The notes under the pieces were generated by a model, which ran no database searches, was not told the origin of the DNA, and was given only the letters and a program-made list of their open reading frames with translations. 64,000 bases of DNA from contig CM056741.1 in the NCBI GenBank assembly GCA_029851415.1, forward strand, positions 85,140,282 through 85,204,281. Reading direction: 5' to 3'. Numbering within the stretch: the stretch's first letter is position 1; the number at the start of each line of letters is the position of its first letter. Both the position numbers and the translations under genes were made by a program. Of the stretch, positions 22,497-34,204 are shown piece by piece. The DNA comes from Eretmocerus hayati. Lineage: Eukaryota > Arthropoda > Insecta > Hymenoptera > Aphelinidae.

Positions 22497-25035
22497 ATGT
22501 CGCCAAAGGATCACGCATATAGTCATGATGAAAATAGGCTCAAAGTTTGTCTCTTGTGCTTTCGAAAGAAGAAAAACATGTATGCCATTCAGAAGCAACT
22601 AAAATTGCATCTTGAGTCTGTGTTTGATCGTTACGTGGATATCAAAACTCTACCAGGTGCTTTATGTGGTGGATGTAAAGTGAAAGTGTACCTTTGGAAA
22701 TCTGGCAAAGGGAATCGAATCCAATTTCCTGACACTGCTGAGTTTCTAGATAGTTCTTCGCCTACGGAACGAGAAGAAAATGTTCAATGCTACTGCAAAA
22801 TCTGTGATATAGCGAGGACAACTCCATTCAATTCATCATCGCATGCTAAGGCCAGATTATCAGGTAATTTCTGGACTCCTGTACTAATTCTAAAAATTGT
22901 ACGAGGGCTATGCCATGGATATTTTTGTTTGTATGCTTGCGATTGATAAACCATGACCTCGTCGTAGTCTGCATCATCGTATCTTTGTTTCTGAATAAAG
23001 CAACAATAATGTCAGCCTTTCCTGGCAATTATGCTTACAAGTTTCATATCGCGGCATTCACTGTTTGTGATGGCATAGTAACAACGAGTAGAGTGGGGAT
23101 CAGAAAGCTGTATTAGTGAGGAATGTGTGTATAGCGGTTTCCCACAGTGCTTTGCTCTGATAACGTGCCAGCTGCTCGACATTCTACAAGCTCTTCTTTC
23201 TGAATATTTCTACGCGAATGCGGGCCTATCCCGTAGAAATGTGAAGCGTTTCCCACACGAGTTCAGTGATCGTGAGATATGGTGGAGCGTTAAGTTCGGG
23301 GTTTTCGGATGGAATTCTAAAGTTAAGGTCTACACGTTCGGCACAAATTTTTTGAATCCCTACCAATATTTGATATGTTTTCTTTACAGATGATTCAAGT
23401 TCACAGACACTTGGAAATCGCTGCTTTGATTGTTTCTCTCCACTTTCTCGAGGAATATCCCATATCTGTACTATAGAGTCTCTCATCAAGAATGTATCAT
23501 CTTACTTGGAGAGTATTTCACAAAGAGCAAAGGAACAAGTTGCATCCAATCTTATAAAACATAAAATGCAGTCTAAATCTCAACTGATCCTACCACAATG
23601 CCGTGGGAAACCGTTGAATTTCATCAAGGAATCGAAGGGAAAATCACACCCTGGTAAAATGAGCTATCGCTCGTTATCTGTGGATGATCTGGCAAATATG
23701 CAAACACGTTTGAATCTGACTACTCGCCAGACTCATGGAATGGCATCTTTCCTGAGGACCGCTACTCAGAATAGAAAATTGATCGAACCCGGTTTGAAGA
23801 CTAAGCTCATAGAAAAATCGCACAAACTAGACGACTTCTTTGGCCATGGTCAGTTCGAATTCATTGATATCAATGGGAAAGCTATCTCGACTGTGTCCAG
23901 AGTGGTAGTTCACTGCACCGATACGAAAGAATTCGTAAACTTTGTAGAAGCTCATAGAGGTTCCAAAAATTGTCACATAAAAAAGGGATTAGATGGCGGA
24001 GGTGGATCCTTCAAGATTTGCCTCTCAATTCAGTCAAATTCATGCTCAACAGATGTGACCGAATCGAAACGGCTGAAATTTAGTGATGGTGTGGTAGCAA
24101 AGTCTTTCAAGGACTCCGCTGTCAAAAAGATACTGTTGTTGGCAATAGCACCCAATGTTCAAGAAAACTATCACAATGTTTCATTACTGTTAGATGCATT
24201 AGACCTTGACGAACTCGGAGGGACGGTTGCCACCGATTTGAAATTGGCCAGTATCATCAGTGGGATAATGCCACAAAGCTGTACTTATCCATGTATTTGG
24301 TGTTATGCGAAGAAAGGCGAGCTCCACAAATGTTGTGAACTAAGGACTGTCCAGGGGAATTTGAGTCACTACATGAAATGGGTTGCAGCTGGATCTGTCA
24401 AGAGTGATGCAAAAAATTATATGAATTGCGTCAACAAACCGCTGTTTCCAAGTCAGCCTAACAGAACATTCCTGGAACTCATACCACCACCTCAATTGCA
24501 TATCATGCTGGGCGTTGTGAATACTATATTCACTCATATGCACCGTGAGTTTGAATACGAATCTACAGTGTGGATCAAAAAGTGCAATGTTGAGCGAGAG
24601 GTGACACATGGCAGCCCAGCATTCAAGGGAAATTCCTGTAAGATTCTTTTGGATAATGTTGACTTGTTGCGATCTCAATCAAACCTTGGATTGGTGAAAT
24701 ACGTTCGAGCATTCTCGGATTTCAAGAATGTTGTGAGTTCATGTTTTGGACAGAATCTCAATCCGATCTACAAAGAATACATTGCGAAGTTTCGCCAAAG
24801 TTACATGGATTTGAAGCTTAGCGTCACCCCAAAAATTCATGCAGTTTTCTTCCACATTGAGCAATTCTGTGACATGAAGGAGAGGGGACTAGGATTCTAC
24901 AGTGAGCAAGCAGTTGAATCAGTACACCATGATTTCAATATTTTCTGGGAGAATCATAAAGTTGCGAAGTCAAACGAAAACTACGAAAAGAAACTTCTTC
25001 GAGCGGTGTGCGCTTACAATAGCCTTCATGTATGA
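22497..25035 (+). CDS. RAG1-like/CMC DDE transposase, two exons, 670 aa
   Basis: Exon 1 is 22497-22863 and exon 2 is 23390-25035. The intron starts GTAATT, ends TTTACAG and splits an Asp codon; splicing leaves one open frame of 671 codons including stop. The N-terminal exon has paired cysteines (CLLC at about residue 18, CGGC at about 58, CYCKIC at about 96), probably zinc-binding. The catalytic part shows GLDGGGGSF (first Asp), ATDLKLASI (second Asp), then CIWC (CxxC), a KW segment, HAVFFH (HxxxxH) and GFYSEQAVES (catalytic Glu). The order D, D, CxxC, HxxxxH, E is that of RAG1, Transib and CMC transposases, where the zinc ligands sit in the helical insertion. No internal stop. The assignment is from motifs, not a search. 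Confidence 0.85.
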
Positions 25036-25121
25036 GATTCGATGACCCGCATACTTAAGACTTACCGATATAATTTCTCTGAAAGATTTGACGATCACGT
25101 TGAGAACGAATGTATGATTTG

Positions 25122-25127
25122 AATAAA
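25122..25127 (+). terminator. Polyadenylation signal AATAAA
   Basis: AATAAA lies about 87 bp after the transposase stop codon and inside the transposon, a plausible poly(A) signal for its mRNA. Confidence 0.6.
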
Positions 25128-25354
25128 CAAGCCATTCTTGAATTCTTAAGAGTTATTTTTCGATTTCAATGGGTCCCCCGGGCCACCATGTATATCCTCA
25201 AAATAACGATGTTTATCAATTTACCATATTCCTAATATAATCTTTGATGAAACCCATCTCACGATACAAATCATGGTGGTTCTTTACGTGGAATTCACTG
25301 GGATGAGGATTTTAGTCACTGCTTGGAGATTTCCAGGAAAACTAAAAAGCTTAT

Positions 25355-25616
25355 TCTGATGAGAAAATATGATCCAGGAATGACTATTGATGTTTGGATC
25401 ACTAAATCCACAGCCAAGACTGATTTTTCAGAGATTTAAAAAGCAAAAGTTCCAAAAAAGTTCCAAAAATATTCCAATTGACATTCCTCAGAATCGGCCC
25501 GGCGAAAGATTTTCCTTTTTCAAGGAATGTAATGTCTAAATTACGTAGAAACGAAACCCAAAACTTCCAGGACCGAAGCTGAAAATTTCATTTAAAATCA
25601 GTTCAGGCACACCGTG
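25355..25616 (-). repeat. Right terminal inverted repeat
   Basis: Reverse-complement partner of 21618-21878, ending GGCACACCGTG. Confidence 0.9.
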
Positions 25617-25755
25617 ATATACTTACACAACTGTGAAGGTTGAGTAGATAATCTCAACCATCATCTCTCTCTCCTGTCCCGAATCAATGTAATAATATAT
25701 CCTTCTTACAGAATGTAGCAGAGCATCCGAGGAGAGAGCAGTAAGTTACATGTGT

Positions 25756-25820
<65 letters not shown>

Positions 25821-26450
25821 TAAAATCACGCGTTAGTCGCGAAACCATCAACCTTTAGAATCGCCGCACCGCGCCCCTCGTGTCCAAGCTCATCAGCTGA
25901 CCGGCATCGCGCGTTGCGCCAAATTCAGACGCTGTTCGCCCGTCTTGCCGAGCAGACCATGATGCCGCGATCGGAGCAATATCCCGCGCTTTCCGCAGCT
26001 TCCTCGTGCCCGCGCCACGTGTGCACCAGCTCCTGATCGAATACCCTGGCGACGTGCTCGAGAGGATGATCATCCGACGGTCCAGATCAACCTTGCGTGC
26101 GACCGATTCCTGCGCCCTGGACATCGTCCGATCATAGAACAATTACAATGCGAGCGGCCGATAGAGAATATACATTTGTGAGTACAGCCTTGAATTGCTC
26201 TCTCTCTTTTTGGGCTTCAACCTTTGCTCTCTTCGTGCTCGCGCTCGATGTGCCTCATGTGCACCATGTCTTTATTATTTGAATAAACTTGTCTCTTTAT
26301 TATCTTCAAATCATGATCAGTCATTTGGCGCGCTCCATACCCAATCTCTCTCGCGCGCGATAGCAGCAATATATATATCTATATAGATATGCAGTAGTAG
26401 CAGCAGATGCAGAGTTCCAGTTACAATTATCATATATAAATTCGCTGGGC
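25617..26450. other. No gene; possible solo LTR or promoter-like unit
   Basis: A GC-rich core (25850-26110) follows a GA run. It is followed by CTCTCTCTCT-rich sequence, GTCTTTATTATTTGAATAAACTTG near 26269-26292 and a TATATATCTATATAG run near 26370. A GC-rich block followed by an AATAAA-like signal and T-rich tract resembles an LTR, but no matching second copy or TG...CA ends could be fixed. The minus frame 25855-26142 is Arg/Ser-rich and unsupported. Confidence 0.2.
25760..25817. repeat. (GA)n microsatellite
   Basis: Almost uninterrupted AG dinucleotides over about 58 bp. Confidence 0.95.
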
Positions 26451-28116
26451 ATTGCACACAGCCCAGCATGTGCGGCTAAATCAACTAGGCAAATCTAGCA
26501 GCCGTCCCACAACTCACAAATCACCTATGACGTTTTCATTAAGAGCCGGTGACTGCACGTGGTTAGATCGCAATGACAACGTCATTCGAGCGCTGTCAAA
26601 GTGTCCTGGGCTGCTTCTAATAATGAAAATCGAGGTGACAAACACAAACACGAAAAACACACGCGCTCACACACACGCGCACGACGCTCTCACAGATTAT
26701 CGAAAGGTATAGGGGTGGGGGAAAATCTAGTGACTCCGGACGTTTATCCGAGTTTCTAATATTTAATGAACTCATAGATACGTTTAATACTAGTCGAGAA
26801 ATTTTGCATGCGAAAGTTACGTCCAAATTTGCCCACAATCAGTAAGATGAGACTATCAATAAGGATGATTCATATTAGCTCATTCCTACCATATGAGGCA
26901 TCTAATCATTCGCGTCATTAACATTGCACCGTTTCGTTCATCAAACTTTTATCACATCATCACAATTCACATCATCTACACACCTATTATATTCATACAT
27001 TACTCCATTGCATCCATTCATCACATTCATCCACCACACTACAACACTTCGCTACTTTGACATTTCATCAACATCATTAGTATAATCATAATCATTAAGA
27101 CGCCAATTCATAGTCCCTCGTCATTCTTACCATTCCATACTCCATATCACCTACCACACATTCCATTCATCATTCTGCCATTCACTCTATCATCAACTCC
27201 GTGCATCCTCCGCATGCACTAATATCACCAATGATACCACGACAACCAAGGAGAGGAAAAAAGTGGTCTTCGGGAAAATGAAGAAAGCCGCGAAGAGTCA
27301 ACACAGCTAGTCTTAGGCAAGCGCTTACCAATTCGGAGCTCACTCCAAACTTAGCGTAGCGTCGCTGATATAGTAGAAGTGAAGAGGATATCAAGACAAC
27401 ATTCCATAATAAGAATAATATATTCAAGTCACACACGGAGTGAATCTCCCATAGACAATCATTGCAAACAACCGGAAATCAACACAGAAAGAAGAGAAGC
27501 AAATATGTCAGTATTTTCCTGTAACTTGATATTTATTATCATTATCGAATACTTCCATTATCAGATATTCATATCCACCATTCATCATCTCAGCATCATC
27601 TTCAATCATTTCAAACTCAATGAACAAGAAGAAAAATATACAATAATCTCAATATAAACTCAACATGATGATTTTCAATTATCTCATGATAATATACATC
27701 CAATCATTCATAATAATCATGTTATTATCATTCATTCAATATTATCCCTTTCATTCCAAATTGATATAATTCCCTTCAATCTCATCATCTCCATCCCACA
27801 TATACATATTCAAATTATATTACTATGTACAAGAGCAACATTATTGTCTAAGCTCATAGTCATAAGTACTATTATTACTATATTTTTATATTATAATTAT
27901 CATTATTATTATACTCCTCCTTCCTTGTAATATTTCAGAAACACCAGACGGGGTCCTACCCCAAGGTGAGATAAAGTACTATACATACTTTATATATCGA
28001 ATTTGGAGCAAAAACTTTGCGACTACGGAAACATTTTCTCAGTGATGATCATCTCCTGGAGTGGCTCTCTCAGAGTTCTCTCCGGTAATTTTCCATGTAT
28101 TGGAGGGAACAAAATT
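26451..28116. other. No gene; low-complexity CAT/ATT-rich DNA
   Basis: 26630-26700 has CACACGCG dinucleotide-rich words. From about 26880 to 27930 the sequence is mostly TCATCATT, CATTCAT and ATAATCAT words, much like the block at 20860-21610. No coding support. Confidence 0.55.
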
Positions 28117-28442
28117 GGATAGAATAATTTCGGGTTTTCGGGAAAACAAAAATATAAAAATTGTATTTTTAGGCAAAAAAAATTTTCGCGGCGGCCACGG
28201 CGACTTCATCGCCGGTTTCGTGCTACCGTCCGGGCGCCCGCCCCGGCGCCCACTCGGGTGGCCATCCATTTTCAGTGGGGTCCGATGCGCCTATGTGTCT
28301 TGGTATCGACTACGCAATGCGCCGCGCAGGTACGAGAGAGGAGAAAAGAGGACTCCTTGTCTTTTCTCTCTCTCTTTCGCAGAGAAAATCCCACTCACAG
28401 AGAGGCCCTCCTCTTCCCTCCTCTATCTGTAATATCTTGATG
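28117..28442 (-). repeat. Dispersed repeat, copy 2 (inverted)
   Basis: Reverse-complement partner of 20200-20495, carrying the same phrases in the opposite order, with a roughly 30-bp insertion of extra sequence around 28225-28290. The two copies face each other across about 7.6 kb. Confidence 0.75.
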
Positions 28443-28899
28443 GGGTAGAGACGTGAGCGACGTGGAGGGTGTGACTCGCGTAATCTGACTTGTTCAAACT
28501 TGTTTTTCTCTGTTCCTTATACGCGGAGTGTATAACGTCGCAGGATTCAGTCACCGCGCTGATTCTCGCTTCGACATCTCTGCACTCGAGAACTTCAAGT
28601 CTGACTTCCTGGCGCTCCCGGGGAGACTCTCTCTCTGCGCTCGAAAGACCCAGGTTGGTCTCCCTGATTCTCCTCGGGTAAAGATTCAATCAGCTTGAGT
28701 TGACGGGTTTTGAGTCAAGCATAGGGTTCAGCGTCCATTCATCCCAATTACAAGCTCACGGGTCCGGGGTCCTTTTAATTACTTTCGACTGCTGCCGGGT
28801 TGATTAGAACTAGTTTACGGATTCTAGATCCCCTTGGGAGTAATCACCAATGATGTTAATTACTAGCGGCATCAATGATCTGGGAGTGAGTTCTATGTA
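28443..28899. other. No gene recognised
   Basis: Short frames only on both strands. Nothing recognisable. Confidence 0.4.
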
Positions 28900-30990
28900 A
28901 GCCACGCCCACGGGCCCAGAACCTGTAAACTCTCCTACTAATTCAATACGGTTTCTCATGGATTGAGGAGGAATTCGATTGAGTTCTTTCAACGGAATCA
29001 AAGGAACCCAGGATATATTCCACCATTCACCACTGGCAATCTTCAACAGTAACGGAGTGAATGATATCTGAATATTTCATTGCTCAAGCACCTATTGTGA
29101 AGAGAAAAAGGAAGCACAACTATGTTATCAAATTCATTATGATAGATAGAGTGGGTGGTGTTGTGTCACGTCCATCAAAAAGCCCATACATAGCCTGATA
29201 TGATAATCAATCCAACGGATTCCTCTCGAATCTCGACGGTCAATTGATTCGAAGCTGCTGAGAGAGAATTTCATCTCTCCTTACTCGGAGTATCCGAGAA
29301 AATTGATCGAGATTCGAGAGAAACTCGATCTTCAATCATCATATCAAGCTATATTTGGGCTCATTGAAGGCACGTGACACAACACCACCCACTCTATCAC
29401 TCAAAATTAATTTGACAACATAGTTGTCCTTCTTTTCTCCATCCACGATAGGTACTTGAGCAATGAAATATTTAGATATCAATCACCACGGCGAGCCGGA
29501 AACCCGGATAGGTGAAAGTTGCGTGAACCTGGAAAATGCTTGTGGGATATGTTTCAAAATATTTTGAACATCATTTTCCAATAAGAACCAAAAAATCCGC
29601 CGAGGGATTTTAAAATAAAGTTGATTTTTGCACTCTCCCACCCAATTCTCCGGAGGAATAAAAATTTTCCATTTTTCCTCTTGTTTCACAGCTCTGCATC
29701 GGCTCTGAAAGATCATCGCAACTCGCTGACATGATGTGAGAAAGTTTGGTTCTTCGAAATCTTGAACGAAAATCCAGACCTGATACAGTTTTCGGGATTT
29801 TTTCCATCGGACCCAAGTCTATTGTTTTGATTGGCGATAGAAACATACGAAATTGAGAAATCCGGTCCCATCATCGACAAGTCAGGCTTACAAAACCTTC
29901 ATGGCTCAAAAGATCAGCAGTTTTGTCATGCTATAGACTATTCGTCACGCATGAAAAAAAAGATTGGTTATATTCGCAATGACGAGGATTTAACCCCCTT
30001 GCGCAGAGTTTAGATGGGGATCTCGTGTTATTAGGACGAGTTATCTCGGCTTTGTGCGTAGGAGGATTAAGTCGAGCTAGCTTAAAAAGTGCGAGGCAGG
30101 TCCTCTGTATCGGTCGGCCATCGTAACTTTCCCAGTGCATCACTGAACGTTAGTACCTTCCTTGCCCAAAGGAGATTATGCAAATAAATACAGATCCAAC
30201 AAAAAGGAATTGGATGATTTAACCAACTCCATAGGCGTTATATACCCAATGAATTTTGATTGGTTAGGACAACCAATCTTTTTTTCCGCTTGATTCGTGC
30301 GATACTGGCTATCATCTGTCCATCGCATAAATTGTAACCAATAGTCCATGGCATGGCGAAACTGATAGTTTTGTGAGCGATGACGATGAAAGTCTATCTT
30401 GTCGATGATAGGACAAAATTTTCCATTTTTGTATATTTCTATCGCCAATCAAGACAATATACTCGGATCGAATGGAAAAGAATACCGGAAACTGTATCTG
30501 GTCTGGATTTCCATCCAAGATTTCTAAGAACCAAACTCTCTCACATCAAGTCAGCGAGTTGCGATGATCTTTCAGAGCCGGTGCAGAGCTGTGAGACAAA
30601 AGAAAAAATGGAAAAAGTTGATATCCCCCAAAAATTGGGTGGAAGAATGCAAGAATCAACTTCATCTCAAAAGCCCCCGGTGGATTTTTTTTGTTGTTGT
30701 TGGAGAATGATGTTCAAAGTATCCCGAAAGATACCCCCCAAGCATTTCCCAGGTTCACGCAACTTTCACCTATTCGGGTTTCCGACTCGCCGTGATCACT
30801 TCTTCACTGGTGGAAATTTTTGGTGGTAAATGGCGAGATATATTCTGGGTTCTTTCGATTTCGTAAGAAAAACTGCGACGAATTCTTCCTCGTTTGATGA
30901 GAAACAGTATCACCATACTTTCAAAGCTTGTACCTTTGTAAGGTGTATCTTCCACATTACTTTAACCGTGACTTGTGCAGAACAAAGCTG
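28900..30990. repeat. Old palindrome, split by an inserted element
   Basis: The left arm (about 28960-29270) pairs with a right arm made of two parts, about 29290-29487 and about 30800-30900. Phrases shared in inverse are AACCCAGGATATATTCC, TATTTCATTGCTCAAG and GAGTGGGTGGTGTTGTGTCACG (29148-29169 and its reverse complement ending at about 29397). The arms read as related peptide on opposite strands, for example ISxYFIAQxPIV and NYVxKxI-DRVGGVVSR (29064-29195 plus; reverse complement of about 29340-29472). They therefore descend from a duplicated coding sequence of unknown kind. Frames are broken outside these stretches. Confidence 0.6.
29488..30794. mobile_element. CACGG foldback element, copy 1 (1307 bp)
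   Basis: Ends CACGGCGAGCCGGAAACCCG and its near reverse complement. The inverted arms are about 380-400 bp (29488-29870 and 30400-30794). The centre includes a palindromic-free stretch with GGACGAGTTATCTCGGC. The 5-bp word ATCAC flanks both ends (29483-29487, 30795-30799). Removing the element and one ATCAC restores the symmetry of the older palindrome, which proves insertion. There is no transposase. Confidence 0.9.
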
Positions 30991-31272
30991 TTTTTTCATC
31001 TAGTCAAGTCAATGCTTGAGCTGAGAGTTGGAATATATGGATTAAGCTGAACGGGTGTTATAATCTCATCTCAATAGTTTCGAGAGCGGATATGAGTCTC
31101 ATGACTCTCATGTAGACCTCAGCTCATAATAAGTGGTCAAAACGTCCCCACCGTAGCTTATCCTGAATTGAAATTGCACATCCCAATCGTGTAGTTTACC
31201 GAGATGTTCATTCGATCCCGGTTTCGCACCTCTAAAACATCAACATTGGGTTATGGAAAGGTGATATTATGT

Positions 31273-32281
31273 CACGGTGCCCTTAAGATACGTTCACATT
31301 CCGCTGACGACCACCAACGGGATTGTTGTGGGATATGTTTCTGGGGCTCTTGGAGCTCATTTTCTGATAAGAATCAAAATCGGCCCTTAGGCCGTTTTTG
31401 ATAAAAGTCCAAAAAACGTGTTTTTTATCCTCTTTCCGATCTTTCTCCTCGGATAACTCGAAAAAATCACACTTCAACCGAAAATGTGTGGAGACATCTT
31501 TTGTAGATCTTGAAAAATTGCATAAGAAAGATCTTCACCTTTGAATCCGTAAAACGCACTCCGTTCGAGATATTTTGGGATTTTCATTTCGTCATCATAA
31601 ATTTTCCGGAAAATTGGAAGGATATCAAAGAATCCTGGATAACTCGCCATTTTCAAGCACTACAATTCATATCTTACACGATTGTTCATATCCTTGGTAC
31701 GACGATCAAATATGCTTGCAGTGGCGGTCTGGGGTACCTCTCGAGGTGCCAGTGGTGCTGGCGGTGGTGGTACTGATCCAATCGAAGATTGATACAGTTC
31801 TGGCGCCAAAGCACCATAAATTTTCCGGAAAATGGAAGGATATCAAAGAATCCTGGATAACTCGCCATTTTCAAGCACTACAATTCATTTCTTACACAAT
31901 TTTTGATGAAAAGAGCTTTTTTAGAGCCACAGAGTTGAGATTTTCTGGAAAATTTATAATTACGAAATGGAAATCCGAAAAATCTCAAACGAAAGTGCGT
32001 TTTACGGATTCAAGTGTGGACACCTTTTTTATGCAATTTTCCAAGATCTTCAAAAGATGTCTCCACACATTTTTGGTTAAAGTGCGATCTTTTCGAGTTA
32101 TCCGAGAAGAAAGATTGAAAAGAGTATGAAAAACACGTTTTTCGGACTTTTATAAAAAACGGCCCAAGGGCCGATTTTGATTCTTATCAGAAAATGAGCT
32201 CCAAGGGCCCCAGAAACATATTCCACAACAATCCCGTTGGTGGTCGTCAGTGGAATGTAAACGTATTCCAAGAGCACCGTG
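31273..32281. mobile_element. CACGG foldback element, second family (1009 bp)
   Basis: Ends CACGGTGCCCTTAAGATACG on the left and the reverse complement of CACGGTGCTCTTGGAATACG on the right. The inverted arms are about 300-330 bp. The flanking 4-bp duplication is ATGT (31269-31272, 32282-32285). Near the ends it shares phrases with the 29488 element (TGTGGGATATGTTTC and CATTTTC..ATAAGAA.CAAAA), so the two families are related. Inside, a 95-bp segment is duplicated in direct orientation (about 31597-31690 and 31809-31903), separated by a segment with GGTGGTGGTACTGATCC. Confidence 0.9.
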
Positions 32282-32285
32282 ATGT

Positions 32286-34180
32286 ACAAATCAAAATACT
32301 TGAAACACAGCCGACGTTTTGTCCTGGGATTATGCAAATTTCCGAAATACTCCCCGTTAATGCGACTCCAGTCCTAAATCGTCCTGAACTGTTCTATAAC
32401 GGCGGTAATCAATGCCCAACACACCATAGAAGAAATTCTCACTTTCAGCAGAGTGATAAATTACGTGAACAGCCCCCCGCGCTAGACTGGAAGAAAAAAA
32501 GAACCCGCGTGATGATTTATGGACTATTTTCCTGTTGCAAAATGAGAGATGTCCTTACCGAGGTCACTGGCTCCCAAATACTGATGCAAGATTTGGGTCT
32601 GAAAATTTTCTCACAATTAACTCTCGCCGTGAAAGAAACTGTGGGTTGGGAAAAAAAAAGATTCGTTTTTATTTACGCCTTCAAGATCACTCTTTATGCC
32701 AATTGTTCTTACCGAGGCGAAAATATATTGAAAATTGACTATATTTTTCACGTAGATTGACTCACGTTTATGCCCGTCTGGGAATTGCTTTTTCGATACA
32801 GTGTGCGTCAAAGTGCACTTTGCGCACAGTTTGTCGACTTTTACTCACAGTTTATCGAAAAGTATAGTTAGATACACGGGCGTAAAACCTAGTATTTGCA
32901 TCCTCGTGATGATTTCGACCCTCGCCTGCAGCTCGGGCCGGAAACCCATCACTCGGACGCGAATGAAACGTTTTATACCCTTGTATCGAAATGTACTAAA
33001 TCGTATGAAAACACCCCTGGAAAGTCAGATTACAGCTATAGTTCAACCACTCAATTTTTGAGCCAAATCCCGACCTCCGCGATTTTTTGCTTCGAAATTC
33101 CTAATTTATCTCCTAATCACGCATGTACAGATACCTTCGTTGCCCCCCGCGATATCATCCAAACATGCAACGCAATGCCGTATCGCACACATACATAAGC
33201 ATTCACATCTAATACATGACGAACCATACGAGCCCGTCCATGTCAGCGTTTACTCGTAACGCCATCGCATGCAATCTTGATTCCTACAGAGAATACATAC
33301 ATACCAATAGACACGGATACGTACACCGACGCGTGTCGTGACAACTACAATCTCACTCAAGAACGGACATAGGAGTGCATCACTAGATTACATCCCTATA
33401 CGGAGTGTTGCTCAATGGAAGAACGACAAGTACGGAATCCCACTCTTGAAACATTTGTGAATCAACTCTAATCGAGTAGATTCGATTCAAAAGATTGTCT
33501 AGACGATTGATAGGGATTATATTCCGCCTGACTTGACTTCAAGATAAATTCTATCATTGATTTTGCCAAAATTCGATGTAAATTTCCAAAATCGAGTCAC
33601 GACTTATGAGTCTCATTTCAATCTCTAGAGTATACTGTGGTGTTATTTTGTTCATATTTCAGCCTTATATTATGTAGAAATCAAGAAATCCGCGATACCA
33701 TCACATTTAGAAGCTTATTTAGCTTACCATCGGGATTCAAATATTTCTCCTAATCTTCTCACAGGAATACCGGTCGACAATTGCAACTCAAAACAGTGCG
33801 GTTATATCTTTTTTGTGATGAAGAAAAAAGAGCACAACATCCCAATCCTGTGCTTTACGTCTCCTGAGTATGCCATCAAAAACGACCATTTTCAAAGCCA
33901 GTGGCGCGATAACTTTATGAGTTTTGAAGCTCTATGGAATTTTTCAGGATCAACGCACACTTACAAACCAAATGGGATTCGATTCGTCTTCTCTTTAACT
34001 TCAGAAACTCATTGCTGAGTTCCCCGTTTGACACAAGGTATTTCATGATTTTCGTAAACAATAGCCAGAGGAAGTCTTCCCACAAAACTCGGTTACATCG
34101 ATGAATGAGAGCTAATATCATAGCCAAATCAGCGCACACCTCCGAATCAAACATTTTCTCAAAATATGAGATTAGTAGAT
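32286..34180. other. No gene recognised
   Basis: A run near 32790-32880 contains CACTTTGCGCACAGTTTG-like words similar to the array at 19359-19605. Frames at 32194-32760 and 33815-34018 look mildly coding-like but have no motif and are broken. 33070-33480 is rich in CATAC and ACACAT words. Confidence 0.4.
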
Positions 34181-34204
34181 GGATATATCATTTCGCCGAA
34201 GTAG

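Larger units (their letters stand above)
21618..25616 (+). mobile_element. CMC/Transib-clan DNA transposon, apparently complete (3999 bp)
   Basis: Inverted ends of about 260 bp (21618 to about 21878; about 25355 to 25616) start CACGGTGTGCCTGAA and differ at only scattered positions. The 4-bp word ATAT flanks both ends (21614-21617 and 25617-25620), though the left flank is AT-rich. The only gene is an intact two-exon transposase (22497-25035). A 4-bp duplication with CAC-starting ends fits Chapaev-type CMC elements better than Transib (5 bp). Intact frame, intact splice sites and similar TIRs suggest recent activity. Confidence 0.85.
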
